Assembly (NCBI GenBank): GCA_022695795.1
Contig: MU404068.1
Location: 310,001-374,000, forward strand
Length of the DNA stretch: 64,000 nucleotides
Direction of reading: 5' to 3'
Origin: Biscogniauxia marginata
Lineage: Eukaryota; Ascomycota; Sordariomycetes; Xylariales; Xylariaceae
Below the pieces are notes generated by a model. The model ran no database searches and was not told the origin of the DNA. It saw nothing but the letters and a program-made list of their open reading frames with translations. A program made the position numbers and the translations under genes. How positions within the stretch are numbered: the stretch's first letter is position 1; each line of letters begins with the position of its first letter. Below, in pieces: positions 33,189-43,090 of this stretch.

Positions 33189-36100
33189 TTAGAGCTGGAT
33201 GATGTCGAGCTCCGAGAAATCCGGAGGCGCCCGTCCGTAAACAACACGCACTTTGCTGTCTAGCGCCGTGCCCTCATTTGAAATCCAGATATGTTCACTG
33301 AAGTCTCGGGTCCTTCTTATCTCGTCGTCGCTGACGCCGATATCGTCACGTGGAATCCACACTGTCGGCCGTCTTGCTCGTAATGCCGAGTGTGTGAATG
33401 CAACGTGAACAAGTCGGTCTCTCTCCTCAGGCGTTAGGTCCTCGATTTCGTCGTGGTAACCCCCGTACAACGCTTCGCCGATAGCTCTCTGCGCCTCCAG
33501 GTCCTTTTGCCTGCGTTCCTCTCGGAACTTGTTCATATTCTTGAGACCGTGCTCCGCCTTGCCAAATGTGAAGTTATAGGTGTTTTTACCGCCGCGAGCG
33601 GCCCAGGTCCCCGCGTGTTTAATCCCCCTGACTGGCATGAAATTGGTGATCTTGTTTCCACGCCCTGTCTTCTCACGAGTACCATCCATGGAAACTGACG
33701 GACCGGCATCCTGGTGATGGTGAGACGGCAGGCCTTCCTTACTAAGCGATTCTTCGTCGTCATCATCATCATCGACCAGACCGAAACGGCGATCTTGAGC
33801 ACGCTGAAAAGCCTCATCGCGGAGCACCGCTTCATCCTCAAAGGTTATTGGAAGATATCGAAGCAACGGCCCAAACGATTTATTCAGCAGGAACTGGTAT
33901 ATGACCGTGAGGAAGGTCACGATAATCATAATGATTGCCTGTGGAGTACACGAATGCAATCCTTGTTCATCTGTGACGAGAAAAAACAGGCCAATAAGAC
34001 AAATCTCCATAACATAGAGACCTGTGAAGGTTTGGTTGATGGCTCGCGGGTAAAGCACACCGCCCGTGTCGATGGTAAGACGGTTGACGTAGATCATGCT
34101 GTATCGATTGGCAACCCATAGCAGACTGAAAGTGATGATGGCGAAGATAGAAATGATGGGAGCAATGACTGAATAAATCAGCGCGATGCATGCAAAGTTA
34201 GTATAGACCGGGAAATAGACGCCCCATTTCACATCTGGTAAGGTAGTGTTTGTCTTCCACTTGTTTCGAGCCGTACTATTTAGGAGTTTCGCAACAATGT
34301 ACCAGTTAACGAGGGCTCCGATCTGGAGGAGAGTACCGGAGCTTGCACTGAGAGCTTGCAGAATCATGTAAGAGAAGAAATAGTTGGATGCTGAAGGCAA
34401 GCTATTTGCAAGGACATCTGCCACGCTCGTCGGGTTGTTCAATACCCCTTCTATGGTCGAGATCGCGCTGGACGATAATGAGACGATCAAGAACACTTGG
34501 ACGAAGAGGAAGGCAAAATAGAACTTCTGGACGGTCTCGCTTTTCTGGGTCCCCGTCTTGGCGCCCTTAAGGCCAGCGAGGAAATCCATTATAATAGGAA
34601 CCAACCAGAGGAGTATAGCAAGCAGGATCGCCGGCAAGACACCAGCAACTGCTGTTGCAGCGTTAGAGACGGCCTCGTTCTTCTCCAGGAATCCAAGCCA
34701 AGGAAACGTTCTAACCAAATCGTCGATCTGAGAAAGCGATCCGGTGAAGGCGACGGGGAAAGCCCACAGAATGGTCATGCCAACCACGGTAGCCACAGCA
34801 ATAAAGGTCCGAAGCCACTCAGACCACCAGCCGATAGCCATATTATCCCATATTACATCGTTTGGCGAAATCTCGACTGTACGCGGTGCCATCTGCTTTG
34901 GGACGTGATGGATAACGCTCTGGCAGGCCATGTGAGCGGCGACTTGATGGTTGAATTGGATAAATGCCGACTTCATGAGGGGGTAGCGTGTTGGGTTCTT
35001 TTGGTCTGCTTCGATCTCGAGGTTAAGCCGCGCCAGCTCCTCCCTGCACCAATAGATGGTGTCAACCTTTTTGTTCAGGAAAGGAAGACCAGGGAGCCAA
35101 TCGGGTGTCCACTCGAAATTCGCAAGACGATGAGTAGGTCGGTCGGACTTCTTAAGCCATTTCTCCCATTCTGCACCACCGTCCTGATCCTCTTTGCAGT
35201 CTTCGTTGTAAGCCTTGGGGTATTCAATTGGCTCTAGCTCGTTACCCCCAAGAAACGGGATGGATGATTTCACGCTCTCCCAGCCGGTTTTCTGCTTGAA
35301 CGGGAATTCGTTGCCTTCAACTCCTTGGGGAACCGGCGAGGCAAACCCGCCCGGTGGAGGCTTCCAGAACTGATACCACTTTTTTCTTTCGTTATCATAC
35401 ATGCTGTCTAGATTCGAAACTTTGCGCGTGGAGTTCCCAAGATAGCGCATCTCAATACTATCTTTCTCCTTCTTGAGCATTGAGTCTTGGGAAACAGAAC
35501 TATTGTGGGAGTGGCGAGGCTGGGAGGCGGCGGAAGCTCCCATTATCTGATCATCGACGTCAGCATAGGTGACTTTGAGGCGATTCGAGCTTTGCGTAGA
35601 GGGCCTAGGGAGGTCCTTCTCGTCAGGTAACTGCACATGGCGTCGGTCCGATCCACGAGAAGGCGGTGCACTCTGGGGTGATCCTATCGCCACAAATCCA
35701 TTCGTCGTCTCGATCGTGTCGTCAATTCCATGCGTAATATTCCTGGCACCCCCTAAGATTCCATGGCCAGTCTTGCCCACAACTTCGACGCCCTTTCCAA
35801 TTCCCCCAGTCAATTTCGACAAACCAGTGGAGAGGATGTTCAGCCCAGTGGTTGAGCCGGCATCGCTGCGCGGAGGTTCATCTTCAACATCGGCAATATC
35901 ATGTGGTACGTCGTGCTGGTCACCGCTACTTATACCATGGCCGGCTTCGGCCTGTTGTTTTGCGGCAGCATCCTCCTTTTTCTGGCGTTCCAATCTTTCC
36001 TCTTTGGTTGGGCGATGACTTCTCGACGCCCGGCGTGCCTGTTTCTCATCCTTCTCTCTCTTCTTAAGCTGCTTCTTCTTTGCCATCCGGATTAGGTCTG

Positions 36101-37056
36101 TTTGCGCGGCCTCTAACTGTTGGTGAATTTTGTCACGTTTGGCGATTTTCTCCAAAAGATGGGTTAAATCTCGAGTAAGGAAGACGTTTCGCAGCCCCCC
36201 GGGGAATACATCGAAGAGACCCCGGAGAGCTTCTTCGCTGAGCCATTTATCCGGAATACCACTGACTAGGACGGTGGTTGCAGAAGCCCGTAGGCGGTGT
36301 TCGGCAGTGGTCAACCAATCTTGACGGACTTTTATGTATACCCTAAACTCGACGAAGAAGACACCACAAACCCACATAACGACAAGTACGGCCAGTACAA
36401 GATGCGCCCAGTACCTGCGGGTGTTCTCTGGGCTCACATTGCCCCAGGCCAAGGTGTCTAGTCCGGTAATGTTAGAATTCGCCCCGGTGTCGGTACTGCT
36501 GTTGGTCGCGTTCACAGAGAAGTCCTGGCTTCTCCCGCCAACATAGTTCAAGGGTACGAGAATCGGAATGATGATAGCCGCCATGGGTATGAATATAACC
36601 AATAGGGTCTGTAGATATCGGAGGAAGAAGTAGGAGTCGAGGCCGCATTTTTTGATGATTTCACGATCCTTGAATCGAAATAGCGCGATGATCAATCCCC
36701 ATGGACTACTCGGTGGCGGCTCTGTCCGTTCACGTTCGGGGACGAGATAGGTTTTTGGTTTGCTGTCACCCCCAAAATGTTAGTACATCAACCAGAGGCA
36801 CATGGCAGGTTTAGGGATCGCGTACAATATTCTGGCAAGTTTATTTCTCAACAGTAGAAAGAGACCGGACTGGACGCCAAAGACTACCAACGAAGTACTC
36901 AATGCCGCGAAGAAAGCCACCAAGCTGATGCCCTGGTCTGAACGCGCACTGGCTACACCATCTGTTAGTATATGAAGCTAAAGAAGAGGGGTTGGATGCG
37001 CAAAGTTCATGCCGTCGCGGGAAGAGCTGCATTGACTTACCCGTTGTGTCCGCCAT
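33189..37056 (-). CDS. CSC1/OSCA-like (DUF221) membrane channel, phosphate-metabolism protein 7 type
   Basis: Three exons on the minus strand: 37041-37056 (16 nt), 36826-36961 and 33189-36762, with introns of 79 and 63 bp, give 1241 residues. This family makes stress-gated cation channels (plant OSCA, yeast Csc1) or lipid scramblases in the plasma membrane and endomembranes. Order: first helix at about 17-43 (exon 2), RIFKPKTYLVPERERTEPP just after the splice, two helices at about 95-119 and 165-190, a very long cytosolic loop (about 200-700) with an RNA-recognition-like start (ATTVLVSGIPDKWLSEEALR) and a long Ser/Arg-rich insert, a block of about eight membrane helices (about 710-1010), and a charged tail with DDDDDDEESLSKEG and FGKAEHGLKNMNKF, matching the fungal PHM7 external domain. 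It is longer than yeast Csc1 because of the loop insert, as in other moulds. Shares a 1.4-kb divergent region with the METTL4-type gene. Confidence 0.92.
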
Positions 37057-38499
37057 CTCGATGAACGATGTGGCCGGTTGACCGACCTGGGGCCCTTAAG
37101 GTTCTCTAATTGTATTGTAGATTCGAGTCGGTGCGTATATTGCGCGGGAGTAGAGTACGAATGCTACGTAGAGAAGCTGGGCATGCACCGAGAGCGAGAG
37201 AGAGAGAGAGGGAAAAGAGAGAGCGTCTGAGAGTTGTTCACTCAAAACAGTTATGACACGGTGCCCCCATTCACTAGAACTTGTTAGACAAACATGTACT
37301 GAGGAAAGTCACGAGGAGTATGTAGTGACAGAGACATTATCGCAAACAAATAGCGTCCCCTCGCCTTAGAAATTCCGAGCAACGTCGAAAATGGGTTGGG
37401 TTAAGAGAATTGGGGATTTGATTTGAGGGAGTTCCCCGGCCATGGAGATCTGCGCGAAGCTGCCCGTCCACAAAAAGCCAGGAAGTCGAGCAGTCTTTTC
37501 CGCTTTCAGTCTAGTGTAGAGGCCTCTTGAGCTGAGACGTTATGTCAGAGGCGCTACTTAGCAAGCTGAGAGAGCCAATCATCAGCGCCACCCGGTAATC
37601 TTTGTAAACTGTAGGTGCACTAGTGTAAAACCCCTGAATCTTCGGGCCCACCCTCTTTGCTTCGAATCTTCAACGAAGCTTTAGAAACATTCCTTGCGAT
37701 TGGACCCAGCATTCACGCGCGCCTGTTTGAGGCGGCTCGTCTTTTTGTATCTATTTTAAAAACAACAACAAAAATCCCTATCGCAAACGGCAGTCTACAG
37801 CTCAGGTCTTGGTGAGACTGTTGCCGGGTTGCCGGCGATATTCATTGGATATTTCGGTAAACCGGGCCTGTTATTAAATCATCGTCATCCCAAGACCTGT
37901 CAATGTCGTGAAGTGGTGGTTTGTGGGCCATGACGGCCCAACGACTGTCGACTCTGAGTGGGACAACCCACCAATACCGACCGCCTAACCAATCCGAGAA
38001 GGGCGCACCTTAGCCTGCAGGATCTGATGCAATCGAGCACAAGACCACGTCAAATAGATCAAATGAACAGAACGCCTCGATCTCCTAAAGGGTTAAGCGA
38101 TCGATTGACGTGTTGACGTGTCTACACGTCCTACCTTACACAACCATAGAGCACGAGCAGACGAGCCCGGCGCAAGGCCTCGAGATTGACAGATATGCTT
38201 TACGCGTCAATTCGTTGATGGAAGTCGGGATCTACAACTAATTATGCTTCTTACATGTATGCAATTCAATCTTCATGAAGTGAATAAGCATACATTACCG
38301 AGGACTTGTTAGCCGCACCTTGTGCAACGGTGAGACCGCCAAGGTCATGGGTTATTCTAGATCCAGATCCGATAAGCTCCAGATCCGAGGTCCAGATTTG
38401 CTTACGGCGCAGCGTCGGCAAACCCTTCCCTTAACTTTATACTCACCACTTGACGCTCCTTCAAGCACGTGAAGCACTTAGTCCGTCGCCACTTGAAGG
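37057..38499. other. Divergent promoter region, CSC1-like and METTL4-type genes
   Basis: 1.4 kb with no supported gene. A (GA)n tract lies at about 37187-37212, some 135 bp upstream of the CSC1-like start. TCCAGATCCGA occurs twice, at 38362-38372 and 38378-38388, with a third partial copy at 38391, 100-140 bp before the METTL4-type start. Confidence 0.55.
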
Positions 38500-39591
38500 A
38501 TGCCCTATCGTCAATCCGATCAAGTGGGATCTTGCGTGTTATTCGAGAGGTCTGATCAGTCTGTCGTGTTGATCGACGTGCCACGGTCCATTGAGGAGGC
38601 TCAGGTATTGCCAGGACAGAACATCGAAAGACGGATCCTATCCTCCAGTCCAATAGAATCACCATGGAAAACTCCGGAGCCGAAAAAAGGCTTGCGGCAG
38701 CTAGTCACGACATCACCTTCTGCGGCAATCGCTGAGTTGATGACTCTGGAACGCGTCAGGTCCGCGATCGAAGTAGTCAGGTCGAGTCACCAGGGCCTGT
38801 GGTGTTTACCACGGATCTGCCAGCAGACGGAAACCAATGCTGATAACGATGATAAGGCAGCTGGTGAAGTGTCACGCAAGAGGAAGCAAATGTCCACAGA
38901 ACCTAAGGTTACAGCCTCGAATGTGCCGCCATTCATTCCCACCCGTTCTCACCATATACTGGGAACCATAGATTCCCAAAGGGAACTGTTTTTAGGAGCA
39001 GCCCCAAATTTTGACCTTGTTGTACTTGATCCGCCGTGGCCCAGCCGGTCTGTAAGGAGAAAGACGAACGGGTACTCAACGGTCTACGGCGTAGGGGAAG
39101 CTAGGGCCCTCCTAGCCCAAGTTCCAATCGCCGCGCACCTCAAGCCAGATGGTCTCGTGGCTGTCTGGGTCACTAACAAGGCTACAGTGACAGATCTACT
39201 CACCTCGCCGTCCGACGGCGTGTTCTCTCTTTGGGGGTTAGAGCTCATTGGAGAATGGGTCTGGCTCAAGATCACGAGCTCCGGTGACCCCGTCATCGAC
39301 GTAGAATCGCAATGGCGAAAGCCGTGGGAGCGCCTCTTGATTGCGAGGAGGAGGAGCGGCAAAACGCAGTTGCCCGTGCCCAACAGGGTGATATTAGGAG
39401 TTCCAGATGTCCACTCGAGGAAGCCCAACCTAAGATCGTTGTTCAAAGGTATTCTTCCAGACGACTATCTTGGTCTCGAGGTATTCGCAAGAAATCTTAC
39501 TGCTGGCTGGTGGAGTTGGGGAAATGAGGTGCTGCATTTCCAGCAGAGTCATCATTGGGTTCAGACAGACCATAATCCCCCAGAACAATAA
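38500..39591 (+). CDS. METTL4: MT-A70 family adenine-N6 methyltransferase, METTL4 type
   Basis: Single exon of 363 residues. The catalytic DPPW tetrad is at 177-180 in FDLVVLDPPWPSRSVRR. The C-terminal half follows METTL4 closely: VAVWVTNKATV, WGLELIGEWVWLKIT, KPWERLLIARR, HSRKPNLRSLF, and LEVFARNLTAGWWSWGNEVL with the substrate-side WSWGNE motif. METTL4 enzymes use S-adenosylmethionine to methylate adenine N6; reported targets are U2 snRNA and, in some species, DNA. The N-terminal 130 residues are less ordered and carry the basic KRKQ near 128-130, a possible nuclear signal. It is distinct from METTL3/Ime4, which carries the Zn fingers and a partner subunit. Start ATG 38500 is the first Met in the frame. 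Neighbour uL23m ends 232 bp past its stop, convergently. Confidence 0.92.
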   Translation: MPYRQSDQVGSCVLFERSDQSVVLIDVPRSIEEAQVLPGQNIERRILSSSPIESPWKTPEPKKGLRQLVTTSPSAAIAELMTLERVRSAIEVVRSSHQGLWCLPRICQQTETNADNDDKAAGEVSRKRKQMSTEPKVTASNVPPFIPTRSHHILGTIDSQRELFLGAAPNFDLVVLDPPWPSRSVRRKTNGYSTVYGVGEARALLAQVPIAAHLKPDGLVAVWVTNKATVTDLLTSPSDGVFSLWGLELIGEWVWLKITSSGDPVIDVESQWRKPWERLLIARRRSGKTQLPVPNRVILGVPDVHSRKPNLRSLFKGILPDDYLGLEVFARNLTAGWWSWGNEVLHFQQSHHWVQTDHNPPEQ

Positions 39592-39823
39592 TAGACTCTC
39601 GTCAGATATGAGGAAATATCATAGAAGGTCGTCTATAGTGGTCCTCCCGCAGCATATAATGTACAATCCATGGAGCTGCGTGCCGCCCGTAATTCATACA
39701 GCGTGATTTCTCTATATCATATAAGTCCTAAAGCAGGTATTTTCAGATATATTATAATCTCCTTTTCTCCCTTTTTTTCTTTTTTGCTAGAACTTCCCGC
39801 TAGCCCCTTTTTCCCCAGCCCTC

Positions 39824-40469
39824 TCACTTCCGCTTCTCAAACTTCGGATCCAGAGCCCTGCCGTTCTCCCACCCGCCCTCGCGCAACAGCCTCCTCGCCT
39901 CGTCCCTGAGCGCGGCCCTCGCCGAAGGGATGGGCCTGTCCTTGCGGAGGGGCATCTTGCCGGTCTTCTGTATGGTCCGCTCCCAGAAGCGCTGCCTGCT
40001 CTGGACCTGGGCGTTGCGTTCGGTGTGGACGCTGTTCCAGGGGGACTTGTCGACGGGGCGCGCGGGCCACACGAACGGCTTGGTCAGCTCGACCGTCATG
40101 GTCTTGATCGGCGGCGGGCGGTAGATGCGCTTGTGGAACCTGGAGCGCCGGATGCGCTGCGCGCGCAGCTGCGACCGCACCCCCAGCACCGGCACGTTGT
40201 ACGCGTGGAAGAGGTAGTCCCGCAGGTCCAGCTTGTTGAACGTCAGCGGCACCTTGAAGGTCGCGAACTGCGGCGGCTGGTAATCCTTCGGCCGCAGGAA
40301 CGTGATTACGTGGTTGGGTCTGCTCGCGTCGACGGCGTGCGATTAGGTAGGTTCCCTAGGCGGGGTGGGATAGATGCGAGAGGGGGACGACGTACAGGAA
40401 TACTTTCTTCCTCCCTATCCGGAATGTCCTCGTTGCGGCTGCGGCTGCGGCTGCGGCTGCAGTCGCCAT
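39824..40469 (-). CDS. MRP20: Mitochondrial large-subunit ribosomal protein uL23m
   Basis: Two exons on the minus strand, 40396-40469 and 39824-40319, over a 76-bp intron (GTACGT..AGCAG), give 189 residues. uL23m lies at the exit of the peptide tunnel in the mitochondrial large subunit. The core is PNHVITFLRPKDYQPPQFAT, then FKVPLTFNKLDLRDYLFHAY and NVPVLGVRSQLR, the uL23 fold, followed by a basic fungal mitochondrial extension (SRFHKRIYRPPPIKTMTVEL) and a charged C-terminus. The first 12 residues are Met-Ala-Thr followed by an Ala run from a GCAGCC repeat, then RTFRIGRKKVF, consistent with an import presequence. Without the intron the start would be missing. Tandem with the DJ-1 type gene downstream of which it lies. 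Confidence 0.9.
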
Positions 40470-40930
40470 TGTGATAGAGTTGGGTGTTGGCAATTGAGAG
40501 ACCTACGTGTGGTGACTACGATATCGCTGGTCTACAGGTGAAAGCTGCGAAACCTTTCATAAGTCGGGTCCCTCCGACTAAGCTGGCGATATAAATTTCT
40601 GTATTTAATAAGTGGGTCAGCCAATCGGTACCTAGGTACCTGCTGTCTACCCGACTTCTACACTAAACTACTTTGAACCTAGGCTGCTAGGCCCTAGACC
40701 CTGGTCAAGGGTTGTGGGCCTTGCTATATTGAACTCACAAATTCGAGCTTCGTGGCAGATCCACTAGGCCTATAAGTCAAGTAGAAGCATTATGGTGTTG
40801 GTACAGTTCAATTCGCCAGTTTTCTCAGAAAGTATCCTAATTTACCTTTCTGCTTCGTACATGAGCGAAATAGTTAGCAGTGCCTACTACCTATAAGCTC
40901 AATGGTATCATCCATATGTAAATGTCGCCT
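40470..40930. other. Intergenic with palindromic motif
   Basis: 460 bp upstream of uL23m. GGTACCTAGGTACC at 40627-40640 is a perfect 14-bp palindrome about 160 bp from the uL23m start codon. Nothing coding. Confidence 0.55.
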
Positions 40931-41934
40931 CTAGACATCAAGACCGTCGACAACAATTCCCTTCACCCACTCATGCTGCATGACCCGAGCCACCTCGTTC
41001 GCCGTCTCCTCATCAACCAGGATGCTGACCAGATACAAAGATGCATCTAGGCCAGCAGTTATTCCCCCACTCGTGATTACCCGAAGACCCCCTAGGCGCA
41101 TCGCGGCGCGGCGAGTAATAGACTCTCGCCGTGTATTCGAGCCCTTGAACGAAATGCTTCCCTTTCTATATATCCAAAATCAGTGACTGTAAATTGCGTT
41201 TTGTGTATTGTATGTATGTGTACACGTACCGAGCATTGGACGGACGTCGTCCGGCATCCGACTTGCGGCGGATGTAAGGGTTCTCATCCTCGTCCCCAAT
41301 ATCAAAGCGAAGGTTGTTAACAACATATCGGGAGTCCTCTACGACATCGGTTCTCTCCTGCAGATTGCGCTGAGCGTAATTGCTGCAGAGGATCTCAAAT
41401 TTAGTCATGTAGTCGGGATGAGTGGTAGCCGAAAGGCCTGAGAGAATGCCCTGCTCGGCCAGGAAGAGAGAGCCGGTGCAGATGGATAGAAGTGTGCGCT
41501 CTCGGGTCGAGTCCTTCTTCTGGACCTCGGCGAAGGCCGTAATGAGCGGCAAAGGCTCGGCCTTCTCCTTCAGGATGGCCTCGGAATTTCCACCCACAAT
41601 AACAAGGACATCGAAGTTCTCGAGACGCTCGTAAGCTTCCTTGTAGGAAATCTGGGAGCCGATGAAAACACCCTGCTCCGAAATGACCTTAGGCTCGGCG
41701 GCAGCAACTGTGCAATCGAATGCTTGCGTGGCTGTAAACACCAGCGTCAGTGAAAGTTAAGACGAAGTTAAGACGGAAAAGAGGGTTGGGCAACGTACTC
41801 CCATCATTCTTGTCATGGAGAGCCCGACTGATGACTTCGAGGGGACCAGCAAAGTCCAGTAGGTTGAACTTGGGCTGGAGTGCGAAGAGTACCTCAATGG
41901 GCTCGTCGGACACTGCAGACGTCTTGTGTGCCAT
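40931..41934 (-). CDS. DJ-1/PfpI (class I glutamine amidotransferase-like) protein
   Basis: Three exons on the minus strand, 41799-41934, 41230-41731 and 40931-41165, over introns of 67 and 64 bp (GTACGT..TACAG; GTACGT..ATATAG), give 290 residues. The nucleophile is Cys130 in SICTGSLFLAEQGIL, the nucleophile elbow of the family; the first strand region reads PIEVLFALQPKFNLLDFAGP and the last exon carries LGGLRVITSGGITAGLDASL, the usual C-terminal core. Such proteins serve as glyoxalase III, chaperone-like or isonitrile hydratase-like enzymes; this subgroup, with LDFAGPLEV at the N-terminus and a GLDASL end, is close to the isonitrile hydratase-like and AraC-linked DJ-1 group. An insert at about 180-210 (DEDENPYIRRKSD) lengthens it over the usual 200-230 residues. 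It is divergent to TSC1 with 1.15 kb between starts. Confidence 0.9.
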
Positions 41935-43090
41935 GGTGGTTGAGGTTTAGGTTGTGAATTTTTGGGATGATAGATTCCTGACGTGGTGCGTGTGGAGGTA
42001 TCGGGAAAGAGGTCTGTGAGCAGGAAATTGAGAGTAGTATACGGATGAAGTACGATTGGTGTGGCTTCGGGACGAATACGGGGGCAATTGCTTTGTCTTC
42101 GGCTTCTCGTTGCTTTTTGAAGTTCTTTGGGATGCAGGAAAAGAAGAGAACAGGTAGACAACAGACGAGGTCGAGGCAGAAATCGAGGGGGGTAGAGGGG
42201 GTGAAATGGAGGGGCTTCCCATCAGCTCATACGTCCCCCTGCCTCCTATGGTAACTGCCCACCTACCAAGACTAACATACGGTGCAGGACAAGCAGCCAA
42301 GTTACGTAGCGGGCGGGACAGCAGCAGTCAATTGGTTAGCCATTGGGCCCACAATAAAAGTCCCCGCCCCCAGATTCTGAAATCTCACCAGGAGAGGAAA
42401 AGTGGGCCAGTAGGACGATCAACCCAGCGTTGCGGGTCCCCGTGATCACATTCTGGCCGTATAAATACTGTATCCCTGGGTGGAGCTCCTGCGCTGAACG
42501 CAGATACGGACACTGTACGATGACGGCAGAAAAAGCGTGCATAGAAAGGTACCTAAGTACCTATACCTATATACTCTTACAGTTGGCGCAAAATTATATT
42601 CCTCTTTTGAAAGAAATCAATAGTCTTCTTAGACGGGAGTGTATATCGAATTACATACACATGTGTGTGTTTACCATTGCATAATCGAGATTGATTGATC
42701 TAGATCATCTCGACTGTGCTTCGACGTGAGTGTGTACCTTTTTCTTCCCAAGTACGAAATACCTACTAACGGAATTAGTCTACGCAGTGGCCCCACCACA
42801 TGCGACCAAGTGAGTAAACCCGCCTTGCCAGCCGGCGAGCTGTTTTCTTGCAACGACCTGGAAGCTCCCTGACGCCCCACCAAGCCGTCGTCTGACGATA
42901 GGCTCATACTATCATCGAACGACCCCGACAAATCAATCAAGCTCCTGCAAGGGTTGCAGCTCTGTCATACAATCTTCGCACTCCAAACGTCAGCCCATAG
43001 ACAGTCCAGTACCCTACATCGCGAAACACCGATCAACTGCTATCGTTACTACCGGGCTCCAGTTCGCTCCGTTCGGGGCCTCACGTCTTC
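41935..43090. other. Divergent promoter region, DJ-1-type and TSC1 genes
   Basis: 1.15 kb. Overlapping short open frames occur on both strands with no family resemblance. GGTACCTAAGTACC at 42548-42561 is a near-palindrome of the recurrent motif. Bases 43120-43140 are C-rich, already inside the first TSC1 intron. Confidence 0.5.
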
